Below, in pieces: positions 16,055 to 24,392 of a stretch of 43,716 nucleotides of DNA (positions are counted from its first letter, which is position 1; each line of letters begins with the position of its first letter). The notes beneath the pieces were generated by a model. That model was not told where the DNA came from and made no database searches. It saw only the letters and a program-made list of their open reading frames with translations. The stretch is taken from the NCBI GenBank assembly GCA_017468925.1, contig JAFUHI010000006.1:1-43716 (forward strand), read 5' to 3'. The position numbers and the translations under genes were made by a program. Source of the DNA: Bacilli bacterium (GTDB lineage: Bacteria; Bacillota_I; Bacilli_A; RFN20; CAG-826).

Positions 16055-17524
16055 ATGAAAAAATCTAATCTTCTATTCACCCTGATTGCCTTGATGGCGT
16101 TATGCTCATGCACTAATGCCACCGAGAGCACGGAAACAGAAATTCGCTGCCCGGATGTAGCAAAATGCACCCAGGAAAACGATCCGCCTTTGGAGACACC
16201 AGAGACTGACAAATTGGAATTCCCGTTTGAAGACACATACGCCGAAAACGATTTTGAGGAGGCAGAAAGTGGAGTGGTGGCCGCAAAAGCCCAGCTTACA
16301 TATGTCACCGATGGTGATACCGCCACATTCAAAACAGTGAATGGCCACACCATCAAATGCCGTTTCCTTGGCGTCAATACCCCAGAATCAACAGCAGACG
16401 TCGAGCCTTGGGGAGTTAGAGCCTCCGCTTTTGCAAAAAAAGTCCTTCTATCTGCCAAAGACTGGTGCTTAGTCAATGATATCGGTGTCTATGGCAAAAG
16501 GGATAACACATCAAGCCAACGTAATCTTGCTTTCGTTTGGTATAAGACAAATGAAGGCGATTGGAGGCTATATAACCTAGAATGCGTTGAGCAAGGATAT
16601 TCCCAAAGAACGTTATTCACCGATTCCTCCGCTTTGAAATACCTCGCTCCATTCCAGGCGGCTGATGAGCGCGGAAAAGAATGCAAATACCGCGTTTATG
16701 GCGATAAGAACGATTGCACATACGATTACAGTGATGATGTAAAAGAAGTGACGATCTATCAGGTTTTGCACCGTTATGATGAACTCGGCATCACCGACAC
16801 TTCATCTGGAAAAATGCTTCATATAACCGCTTTAGTCGTCGGACTTATCGGAGATAATTTGGTAGTGAGAGATGTCCAAAGGGATTTGGATCAGGAAGAT
16901 GATGATCCATTGGCGACCCTTTATGCTTATTCCGGCTTCACTGGCGCTTTAGGCAGCTTTGTCGGTGTTGGCGATATCGTCTCATTCTATTGCCGTGCGA
17001 CCACATTTGGAGAAAATATCCAACTCTCTGACCTCAAGAAAGATATCCATGGCAAATATCAATTTGAGGTATTGGTCGATGCGAGCGAAGGCGATGATTA
17101 TGGCCAATATATCCACGATATGGAGACCATCTCCGTTCCATATGGAGAAGATTTCACCAGCCTCAATGGATACGTGAGCCAATATGTCGATATCGATATC
17201 GAGATAAGAGAGATCGCTAATGGTGATTACGATGATGATGGAAATATCATCAATGTCGATCCAGACAACCCAACCAAATATTACAATCAATCGGAAAAAT
17301 CGCCTTATTCCGAGACAATCTATGGAAAAGTCAGAGGAACAAAGCAATATTGCAACATCAGAATCGATGGCAACTGCACTCCGAAATTGACCCACAACAA
17401 TTTCCAAGTCGGCCATATATATCATCTAAAGGGTTACCTGAACCCATATTACAACAACTATCAATTAGCGATGTTCAACAACACCGCAAAATATCATTAC
17501 TGCACCGAAGTGACGGATGCATAA
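16055..17524 (+). CDS. Staphylococcal-nuclease-like surface lipoprotein with OB-type C-terminal region
   Basis: A signal peptide ends at LCSC (Cys 19). A thermonuclease (SNase) domain spans about residues 80-205: DGDT 86-89, Arg103 in CRFLGVNTPES, Glu111, and Arg156 in QRNLAFVWY match the catalytic Arg35/Glu43/Arg87 of SNase. The metal-ligand position Asp40 of SNase is Asn108 here. The remaining ~280 residues look like two beta-rich OB-type modules, a layout seen in cell-wall nucleases such as YhcR. It would cut DNA or RNA outside the membrane. It follows the binding proteins by 18 nt in the importer operon, so it likely supplies the importer with substrate. Confidence 0.8.
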   Translation: MKKSNLLFTLIALMALCSCTNATESTETEIRCPDVAKCTQENDPPLETPETDKLEFPFEDTYAENDFEEAESGVVAAKAQLTYVTDGDTATFKTVNGHTIKCRFLGVNTPESTADVEPWGVRASAFAKKVLLSAKDWCLVNDIGVYGKRDNTSSQRNLAFVWYKTNEGDWRLYNLECVEQGYSQRTLFTDSSALKYLAPFQAADERGKECKYRVYGDKNDCTYDYSDDVKEVTIYQVLHRYDELGITDTSSGKMLHITALVVGLIGDNLVVRDVQRDLDQEDDDPLATLYAYSGFTGALGSFVGVGDIVSFYCRATTFGENIQLSDLKKDIHGKYQFEVLVDASEGDDYGQYIHDMETISVPYGEDFTSLNGYVSQYVDIDIEIREIANGDYDDDGNIINVDPDNPTKYYNQSEKSPYSETIYGKVRGTKQYCNIRIDGNCTPKLTHNNFQVGHIYHLKGYLNPYYNNYQLAMFNNTAKYHYCTEVTDA

Positions 17525-17540
17525 AGAAAGGAAGGAAAAT

Positions 17541-18638
17541 ATGAAAAGAAATCTAATTGCAGCCCTTGTCTTGTCCGCTTCAATGCTAGTCTCCTGCGGG
17601 GAGCAAAATAGCGGGCCAAGCGATAAGGATGTAGTCGATCAAATCGCCGCCAAGGCCGCGATTGCCATGTGGGCGGATTCCGGAGAAGTCATCCGTTACA
17701 CAAAGACAAATGAAGTGGAAGGTGCCCACACCCCAATCCTAGCCACATCATTTATGACTAGAATCGAAGGAACGGCCTATACCGCTAAAATCGAGTGGGG
17801 TGGAATCGATGGGACAGATTGGGTCAAATACGATTCTGATGAAGAGCACGTTGTCGTCATTGCCCAAAGACAATCAGTCGGCGGCAAAACTCTAGAAGCA
17901 ACCTTTGTTCCTACCATCACTTATGGAGGTGCTTCAGTCCAGGGTTCATCCTACAAATTCACCTGCGCACCATATGATGTCGATCCAAAACAAATGACTA
18001 TGGCGGAACTCGCCGCTGGTTTCTACACCAATAAGACCGTAAAGACAAAAGACGTAGTGAAGGTCAGCGGGCAAATAACATTTGCTTCGCCTGATTATAG
18101 CTCCGTCATCGTCCAAGAAGGCGCATCCGCTGTCCAATTATACAAAGGCTCAGCCTTCTCAACATTCTATGGCATTGGAAAATCAATCACCACGGTTGGA
18201 AAAATCAAAGATTACAGCGGTTTGGAATTTGATCCAGTCCTCGATGTATCGCCAACAAGCGATGTCGCAATCGATAAATTCGAGGTCACTGCTGCTAATA
18301 TTACTGCTTTCCGCGAGGAAATGAAGGACAACAACAAAGCCCATGCCAATCAGCTTTGCGAAGGTGAATTGACTGTTCAAAAGGTATATAAGAATTCTTC
18401 AGGCGTTGCCACAACCCTCTATCTCAATGTCGATGGCGGAGAAGAAATGGCCTTATACACCAAATCCGGATTCGCTGGAGATGATGGCGCAAATCAAATC
18501 TATTCATTGTTCGAATCATGCGCAGAAGGAGACAAAGTCAAATTCCGCGGATGTATGGCTTTATACAATGATTTAGTTGAAGTAAACATCTATTCTCCAA
18601 ATGATGTAGAAGTCACCGAAAAAGCTTCAGCAGAATAA
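17541..18638 (+). CDS. OB-fold-like surface lipoprotein
   Basis: ATG 17541 follows AAAGGAAGGAAAAT, so I prefer it to the in-frame ATG at 17517. The signal peptide ends at LVSC (Cys 19). From about residue 165 a beta-rich module reads KDVVKVSGQITFASPDYSSV then IVQEGASAVQLYKG, the pattern of OB-fold (nucleic-acid-binding-like) domains in surface proteins; the Ig-like lipoprotein at 18804 has the same kind of module. The last gene of the importer operon, with a strong terminator right after it. Possible role: holding nucleic acid near the nuclease and importer; this is inference. Confidence 0.65.
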   Translation: MKRNLIAALVLSASMLVSCGEQNSGPSDKDVVDQIAAKAAIAMWADSGEVIRYTKTNEVEGAHTPILATSFMTRIEGTAYTAKIEWGGIDGTDWVKYDSDEEHVVVIAQRQSVGGKTLEATFVPTITYGGASVQGSSYKFTCAPYDVDPKQMTMAELAAGFYTNKTVKTKDVVKVSGQITFASPDYSSVIVQEGASAVQLYKGSAFSTFYGIGKSITTVGKIKDYSGLEFDPVLDVSPTSDVAIDKFEVTAANITAFREEMKDNNKAHANQLCEGELTVQKVYKNSSGVATTLYLNVDGGEEMALYTKSGFAGDDGANQIYSLFESCAEGDKVKFRGCMALYNDLVEVNIYSPNDVEVTEKASAE

Positions 18639-18652
18639 AAACAAAAAGAATG

Positions 18653-18680
18653 ATGTGGTGGGGAAACCGCCACATTTTTC
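18653..18680 (+). terminator. Terminator of the importer operon
   Basis: ATGTGGTGG (18653-18661) pairs with CCGCCACAT (18667-18675), with one G-U pair, and is followed by a T-rich run. Confidence 0.85.
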
Positions 18681-18704
18681 TTTTCGAAATCATCTAATAA
18701 AAGC

Positions 18705-18717
18705 GGTAATTATTACC
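18705..18717 (+). promoter_or_regulatory. Perfect 6-1-6 palindrome upstream of the Ig-like lipoprotein gene
   Basis: GGTAAT, one T, then ATTACC. It lies 20 nt upstream of the -35 of the next promoter and could be a second regulator site. Confidence 0.4.
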
Positions 18718-18732
18718 TGCATAATTAATTAA

Positions 18733-18750
18733 CTTGTTGTCAACAACAAG
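18733..18750 (+). promoter_or_regulatory. 8-2-8 palindromic operator over the -35
   Basis: CTTGTTGT, CA, ACAACAAG: arms of 8 perfectly paired bases. It covers the -35 box TTGTCA entirely, so a bound dimeric repressor would block polymerase. The regulator is not identified. Confidence 0.6.
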
Positions 18751-18765
18751 GGTGGCTAGTAAAAT
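18737..18765 (+). promoter_or_regulatory. Promoter of the Ig-like lipoprotein gene
   Basis: TTGTCA (18737-18742) and TAAAAT (18760-18765) are separated by 17 nt, close to consensus. The leader to ATG 18804 is about 30 nt and contains AAAGGAA. Confidence 0.7.
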
Positions 18766-18803
18766 TATATAGATGCAAATAAAGAAAGGAATCTTTTAAA
18801 AGA

Positions 18804-20609
18804 ATGAAAAAGAAATTTATCTTTGCAATGTCCGCTGCAACCGCCTTATTTTTAGCGTCTTGCACTGGGCCAGCCCCATCACCTGCAACATCAACTCCTG
18901 CTGACACAGGCACCTCTCAGCAAGGTGAAGTCGATTCTGTTGTCTCCGTCACCATCACTGGTGATTCCGAAGTAGAAGTTGGAAAGACCATCACACTCGT
19001 AGCCGAGGTCGAAGTCACCGGAGAAGCTTCTAGATTGGTCGATTGGACCGCATCTAGCGAAAAAGCCACCGTTAACGACGCTGGTGTTGTCACCGGTGTA
19101 GAAGAAGGCGAAGTGACAATAACCGCAACCTCAGTTTTCGATCCAACAAAGAAAGATGAGATTGTCGTGACCGTTACCGCTCCAGTCAAACGTGGTATCA
19201 AAGACATCACCGCAACTGGCGATTACACAATCAAAGGCAAAGTTGCCGCTAAAAACACCAAATCATTCGTCCTTGCGGATGAAGAAGCCTCAATCATGGT
19301 ATATCTCAATGCAGAGCCAGATGTCAGCATCGGAGACTATGTTGAAGTAAAAGGCGCCGTTGAAACATCAAAATATTCCGCAGGCATGTTCCAATTCAAT
19401 TCCGAGACGGAAGTCACTGTCCTTACTGGAGAAGCTGGACCAACCCTTCCTGAAGCAGTTGCTTTGGATGCCGAAATAGTTGACGCTTGGGTTGAAGCAT
19501 CAAGCTATGCCACAACCGAGATGAAACTTTATAAATGGTCGACAACAATCGGCAAAGAAGGTGGATATTTCACCCTTCCAGTCGTTGGATCAGATGTCCT
19601 TGTCGAGCCAGTCTATTTAAAGAATTCTGATTTCCCACTTATCGAAGGTGTCACATATGATGTCGAAGGCTATTTCGCCGGATATCGTGTTCCTTCTTCA
19701 GGCGAAGGATATGCCCAAATCGTTCTAACAAAAGCCGAACAGCAAGTCGGAAGCGTTACAATCGAAGCCTCAGCAGAAAATGTAACTGTTGGCGAAAGCA
19801 TCACCTTAACCGCTTCTATCTATGGCGTTGATAATGGCGCTGTTGTCTGGTCATTCAAAGAAGCAGAAATGGGTGATTTGGCCACATTGACACCAGATGC
19901 CGCCAATCCAAACGTCGCCACATTAACTGGTGTCGCTGTTGGTGAAGTCACAGTTGTCGCCTCCTATGAAGGCAAAGAAGCTGAAATCAGCTTCGAAGTC
20001 TTATCCGCCGCAGCGAAAGATATTCCAGCCGAAGGCTTGAAGATCGACCCAACCACCCTAGCGGAAGCCGGGTTTGGCAGCGGCACCGGAAGCGGATACG
20101 CAAAATACAACGGCGAATACAAGATCAGCGGCTTCACCGTCGAGACCAACCAGCTCATGAAGGTCAACAACGGCACCGCCTTCACCGCCGACAAGACAGG
20201 CCTTGCCTATGACCTCATCCAGGCCCAGAAGGCCGCTGGCTACCTCGCCTTGAAGACCAAGGCAGCCGCCCTCGACACATTAACGGTCAAGATGTACTCG
20301 ACATATTCGACCCAGGCCGCCAAATACACCCCGACAGTCACTGTCGACGGGGAGACGGTCGAGACCGCAACCGCGAAATCCGGAGACAACTGGGCCGGAA
20401 CCAAGATCGCGGATGCCGAGATAACGACAACTTACGCGAATAGGACCTCCTACCCAGACGGGACCACGGTCTCAGTCAGCATCTATGAATACGTCTTCGC
20501 CTATGACCTATCCACATACACCGATGCCATGGTAAAGATCGCCAATGCTGATTCCGGCGGCTCAGCAATGTATCTCGGTGAGATCCTCTTCACAGCCCCA
20601 GCAGCCTAA
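18804..20609 (+). CDS. Surface lipoprotein with two Ig-like (Big_2) domains and an OB-like domain
   Basis: The lipobox is LASC (Cys 20). Big_2-type domains lie at about residues 48-108 (VTGVEEGEVTITATSVFDP) and 315-400 (TLTGVAVGEVTVVASYEGK). Between them an OB-like module starts at DYTIKGKVAAKNTKSFVLAD. The last ~190 residues (from about 20030) form another domain whose DNA is clearly more GC-rich, with GCC/ACC/GTC codons dominating, unlike the first 1.2 kb and the neighbours. That points to module exchange or acquisition. Length is 601 residues. It has its own promoter, operator and terminator. Function: cell-surface adhesion or substrate binding by inference. Confidence 0.75.
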   Translation: MKKKFIFAMSAATALFLASCTGPAPSPATSTPADTGTSQQGEVDSVVSVTITGDSEVEVGKTITLVAEVEVTGEASRLVDWTASSEKATVNDAGVVTGVEEGEVTITATSVFDPTKKDEIVVTVTAPVKRGIKDITATGDYTIKGKVAAKNTKSFVLADEEASIMVYLNAEPDVSIGDYVEVKGAVETSKYSAGMFQFNSETEVTVLTGEAGPTLPEAVALDAEIVDAWVEASSYATTEMKLYKWSTTIGKEGGYFTLPVVGSDVLVEPVYLKNSDFPLIEGVTYDVEGYFAGYRVPSSGEGYAQIVLTKAEQQVGSVTIEASAENVTVGESITLTASIYGVDNGAVVWSFKEAEMGDLATLTPDAANPNVATLTGVAVGEVTVVASYEGKEAEISFEVLSAAAKDIPAEGLKIDPTTLAEAGFGSGTGSGYAKYNGEYKISGFTVETNQLMKVNNGTAFTADKTGLAYDLIQAQKAAGYLALKTKAAALDTLTVKMYSTYSTQAAKYTPTVTVDGETVETATAKSGDNWAGTKIADAEITTTYANRTSYPDGTTVSVSIYEYVFAYDLSTYTDAMVKIANADSGGSAMYLGEILFTAPAA

Positions 20610-20626
20610 ATTAGACTAATACAATC

Positions 20627-20653
20627 AGCCCTTGCGAAAGCGGGGGCTTTTTG
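20627..20653 (+). terminator. Terminator of the Ig-like lipoprotein gene
   Basis: AGCCCTTGC, a GAAA tetraloop, GCGGGGGCT (9 bp with two G-U pairs), then a T run. Confidence 0.85.
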
Positions 20654-20674
20654 TTTTCGATAAAACGATATTAG

Positions 20675-20703
20675 TTGTGGTTTAGTTTTAATAAAACTAT
20701 ACT
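20675..20703 (+). promoter_or_regulatory. nifJ promoter with palindrome in the spacer
   Basis: TTGTGG (20675-20680) and TATACT (20698-20703) are separated by 17 nt. The spacer holds a perfect 7-1-7 palindrome, AGTTTTA A TAAAACT (20684-20698), between the two boxes, a position favouring a repressor or activator of the MerR type. AACGATA (20664-20670) and TATCGTT near 20707 form a wider outer pair. Confidence 0.5.
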
Positions 20704-20728
20704 TATTATCGTTAAGGAGAATTTTTTA

Positions 20729-23700
20729 ATGTCGGAAATTAAGAAAACGTTCCATTCAGTTGACGGCAACACCGCGGCTGGTATGGAAAGCTACTATTTC
20801 ACAGAAGTAGCCGCCATTTACCCAATCACCCCATCCTCACCGATGGCGGAATTAGTCGATCAAATGGCCGCCAAAGGGGATAAGAACTTCTTTGGTTCAA
20901 CAGTAAAAGTAGTGGAGATGCAATCTGAAGCCGGTGCTTCTGGCTCAGTCCACGGTGCTTTGCAAGCGGGCGCTTTATCAACAACCTACACCGCTTCTCA
21001 AGGCTTATTGCTCATGATCCCCAACCTTTATAAGTGGGTTGGCGAACTTCTTCCTGCTGTCCTCCATGTCTCAGCAAGAAGCTTAGCGACCAGATCATTA
21101 TCAATCTTCGGCGATCAGGCTGATATCTATGCTTGCCGCCAGACCGGTGCCACGATGATTGCTTCTGGCTCAGTCCAAGAAGTCGCTGATTTAACCCCAG
21201 TCGCCCATTTAACCGCTATCGATAGCTCGCTCCCAGTCCTTCATTTCTTTGATGGATTCAGAACCAGCCACGAAGTTCAAAACGTCGAATTCGTCGATGA
21301 GAATGAATGGAAGGCTTTATTACCAGTCGAGAAACTTGAAGAATTTAGAGCGAGAGCCTTGAATCCTCATACCCACCCAGTCACAAGAGGTGGTGCGGAA
21401 AACGATGACGTTTATTTCCAAGGAAGAGAAGCCCAGAACATCTATATCGATAAGGCTATCGAATCCGCGAAGAAATATTTCGCCGAAGCTTCTAGATTAA
21501 CTGGAAGAGAATATGCCCCATTCGTCTATTATGGCGCAAAAGATGCGACCAAAGTCATCATCGCTATGGGTTCAATCACCGAAACCGCTGGCGAAGTGGT
21601 CGATGAATTACTAAATAGAGGCGAGAAAGTTGGTTTAGTCAAAGTCCATTTGTATCGTCCATTTAGCCCAGCTTTATTAAGCGAAGCGATCCCTGCTTCA
21701 GTTAAGAAGATCGCTGTTTTGGATAGAACCAAAGAACCAGGCAGCCATGGCGAGCCTTTATATCTCGATGTGGTCGCTGCAATGGCGCAGGCCGGAAGAA
21801 AATTCGACACCATCGTCGGTGGTCGTTATGGCTTATCAAGCAAAGACGTCCAGCCAAAGCACGTCAAGAGCGTCTATGACTTCTTGGATGCCAAAAAGAA
21901 TTGGACAGGATTCACCGTCGGTATCACAGATGATGTCACAAATCTTTCCATCCCTGTCGATGATAAATTCTCAGTCAAACAAGACTATACCTCCTGCTTA
22001 TTCTATGGCTTAGGATCAGATGGAACAGTGTCCGCCAACAAGAGCTCAATCAAAATCATTGGCGATGCCACCCATCAATATGCTCAAGCCTATTTCCAAT
22101 ACGATTCAAGGAAATCAGGTGGTACGACCAGAAGCCACTTAAGATTCGGAAAGAACCCAATCCACAGCGAATATTATGTCAAAGAAGCGGATTTCATCTC
22201 CTGCTCGCTTGATACATATATCTTCAAATTCGATATGGTCGCCAACTTAAAAGAAGGCGGAACATTCTTGCTCAACACCGATATGAGTGATGAGCAGCTC
22301 GAGAAGAGCATGCCAAACCGCATGAAGCATCTCCTTGCTGCCAAAAAAGCCAAATTCTACGTCGTTGATGCGAATAAATTAGCCGCCGAAATCGGATTAG
22401 GCAGAAGAACCAATACCATCCTTCAATCCGCTTTCTTCTATTTGTCACAGCAAATAATGGATTACGAAGAAGCCAGAGCGTGGATGAAGAAATTTGCCGA
22501 GAAGAGCTATGCCAAAAAAGGCCAGGCTATCGTCGAACTCAACTGGAAAGCCATCGACGCTGGCGCTTCTGGAGTAAGACAAGTCGAAGTCAAGCCAGAA
22601 TGGGAGAAATTGCCATTCGCCAAAGCCAAAGCCTCCGAGACAGGCGACGAATATTTCGATGATTATGTTGAAGTCATGGATCACCTTGATGGAGACGAAC
22701 TCCCAACAAGCACCTTCACCAAGTGGGAATTAGCAGATGGCACGATGAATCCAAACATCACCTTCCGTCAGAAGAGAGCCATCGCTGATAGAGTCCCTGT
22801 CTGGCATCCAGAGAATTGTATCCAATGCAACCAATGCGCCTTTGTCTGCCCTCATGCGACAATCCGTCCATTCTTGCTAGATGAAAAAGAAGTGGCCGAG
22901 GCGCCAGAAGTCGTCAAAGCCGGACTTAAACCAGCGATGGGTGGTCCAAACGTCAAAGGACTATATTATAGAATCCAAGTCTCTCCGATGAACTGCGTCG
23001 GATGCGGATTATGTGCGACTGAATGTATGGCTAATGTCACTGCCAAGAAGACAGGAAGTGGCAAATTCGCTCTCACGATGGAAGAAGCCAAGGAGCAATT
23101 CGATGGCGAAGCCGGAGCCGATTATCTATACAAGAATGTCTCTTATAAGAGCGATAAATTCCCTCTAACAAGCGTGAAAGGCGTCGGATTCTTGATGCCA
23201 TATATGGAAATCAGTGGCGCCTGCGCTGGATGTGGAGAAGCCCCATATTACCGCTTAGCCACCCAATTATTCGGAAAAGATATGTTGGTCGCTAACGCAA
23301 CAGGCTGCTCCTCAATCTATTGCGGATCCACCCCAATCACCCCATTCACCACCGATAAGGAAGGAAATGGTGTGGCATGGGCCAACTCCTTATTCGAAGA
23401 TAATGCTGAATACGGATTTGGCATGAGAATCGCTACAGACTACAAACTCATGCAAATTACCCGCATTTTGCAAGCTGCTTTAGCGGATGAAACGGTTGAA
23501 GCTTCCTTAAAAGAAGTCGCCACCAAATATCTTGAGAACATCAAGAACAGGGACGAGGCTAGAAAACTTGTCTGCGACTTGATGGAAGAAGTTGAGAAGA
23601 GTGCGAATGAGCCAGTCAAAGAACTCCGCAAATATTATCGCGATTTAATCGATAAGAGCATCTGGATCGTCGGAGGAGACGGTTGGAGCTTCGATATCGG

Positions 23701-24301
23701 TTATGGCGGCCTTGATCATGTCTTGGCCAATGAAGCCGATGTCAATGTCATGGTGCTTGATACCGAAATGTATTCAAATACCGGTGGACAAGCCTCTAAA
23801 TCCTCGCAAACCGGCTCAATCAACAAATTCACAGCCTCCGGAAAGAAAGAGGCCAAGAAGAACCTCGCTTTGATGGCAATGAGCTATGGACACGTCTATG
23901 TCGCCCAGATTGCTTTGGGTGCCAACCCAATGAAAGCCATCCAGGCCTTCAGAGAAGCCGATAGCTATAACGGTCCTTCGTTAATCATCTGCTACGCCCC
24001 ATGCATCAACCAAGGCGTCAAAGGCGGACTCACCAACTCCATCCAAGAAGAGAAGAGAGCCGTCGAATGCGGATACTTCACCACCTTCCGTTATGATCCA
24101 CGCAAGGTCAAAGAAGGCAAGCCAGGCCTCGAGCTTGATTGCAAAGAGCCAGACTTCAGCAAACTCCAGGACTTCGTCTTAAGCGAGACAAGGTTCAAAC
24201 AGCTCACTGTCGTCAATCCTGAGCATGCTCAAGAATTGTTAGACAAGTGCCAGAAATACGCTGAAGACAGATGGAACGCCATCAAGAAATTCGGCTTATA
24301 A
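20729..24301 (+). CDS. nifJ: Pyruvate:ferredoxin (flavodoxin) oxidoreductase
   Basis: Oxidises pyruvate with CoA to acetyl-CoA and CO2, passing electrons to ferredoxin or flavodoxin, in the cytoplasm of anaerobes. ATG 20729 has AAGGAG upstream and starts MSEIKKTFHSVDGNTAAGME. Domains in order: pyruvate-binding part with YPITPSSPMAEL; domain II with the GEPLYLDVVAA region; the ferredoxin part with CIQCNQCAFVCP (about residue 697) and CVGCGLCATEC (about 755) for two 4Fe-4S clusters; then the TPP part with SGACAGCGEAPYYRL (about 830) for the proximal cluster and GDGWSFDIGYGGLDH (about 983). Length 1190 residues is normal for the single-chain enzyme. Monocistronic, with its own terminator. Confidence 0.97.
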   Translation: MSEIKKTFHSVDGNTAAGMESYYFTEVAAIYPITPSSPMAELVDQMAAKGDKNFFGSTVKVVEMQSEAGASGSVHGALQAGALSTTYTASQGLLLMIPNLYKWVGELLPAVLHVSARSLATRSLSIFGDQADIYACRQTGATMIASGSVQEVADLTPVAHLTAIDSSLPVLHFFDGFRTSHEVQNVEFVDENEWKALLPVEKLEEFRARALNPHTHPVTRGGAENDDVYFQGREAQNIYIDKAIESAKKYFAEASRLTGREYAPFVYYGAKDATKVIIAMGSITETAGEVVDELLNRGEKVGLVKVHLYRPFSPALLSEAIPASVKKIAVLDRTKEPGSHGEPLYLDVVAAMAQAGRKFDTIVGGRYGLSSKDVQPKHVKSVYDFLDAKKNWTGFTVGITDDVTNLSIPVDDKFSVKQDYTSCLFYGLGSDGTVSANKSSIKIIGDATHQYAQAYFQYDSRKSGGTTRSHLRFGKNPIHSEYYVKEADFISCSLDTYIFKFDMVANLKEGGTFLLNTDMSDEQLEKSMPNRMKHLLAAKKAKFYVVDANKLAAEIGLGRRTNTILQSAFFYLSQQIMDYEEARAWMKKFAEKSYAKKGQAIVELNWKAIDAGASGVRQVEVKPEWEKLPFAKAKASETGDEYFDDYVEVMDHLDGDELPTSTFTKWELADGTMNPNITFRQKRAIADRVPVWHPENCIQCNQCAFVCPHATIRPFLLDEKEVAEAPEVVKAGLKPAMGGPNVKGLYYRIQVSPMNCVGCGLCATECMANVTAKKTGSGKFALTMEEAKEQFDGEAGADYLYKNVSYKSDKFPLTSVKGVGFLMPYMEISGACAGCGEAPYYRLATQLFGKDMLVANATGCSSIYCGSTPITPFTTDKEGNGVAWANSLFEDNAEYGFGMRIATDYKLMQITRILQAALADETVEASLKEVATKYLENIKNRDEARKLVCDLMEEVEKSANEPVKELRKYYRDLIDKSIWIVGGDGWSFDIGYGGLDHVLANEADVNVMVLDTEMYSNTGGQASKSSQTGSINKFTASGKKEAKKNLALMAMSYGHVYVAQIALGANPMKAIQAFREADSYNGPSLIICYAPCINQGVKGGLTNSIQEEKRAVECGYFTTFRYDPRKVKEGKPGLELDCKEPDFSKLQDFVLSETRFKQLTVVNPEHAQELLDKCQKYAEDRWNAIKKFGL

Positions 24302-24316
24302 TCTAAAATAACAACA

Positions 24317-24345
24317 AACCGCCTCACGAAAGTGGAGCGGTTTTT
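24317..24345 (+). terminator. nifJ terminator
   Basis: AACCGC and GCGGTT outer stem, CAC/GTG inner stem, a GAAA loop and a T5 run. It separates nifJ from the convergent HipA-like gene. Confidence 0.85.
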
Positions 24346-24392
24346 ATATGGTGAAAACTACTTTGATAATGCAATCAGTTTTCGCGGATGTT

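Noticed and set aside
20664..20713. Rex operator at nifJ
   Set aside because: The expected TTGTGA-N6-TCACAA form is not present; the palindrome has different arms.
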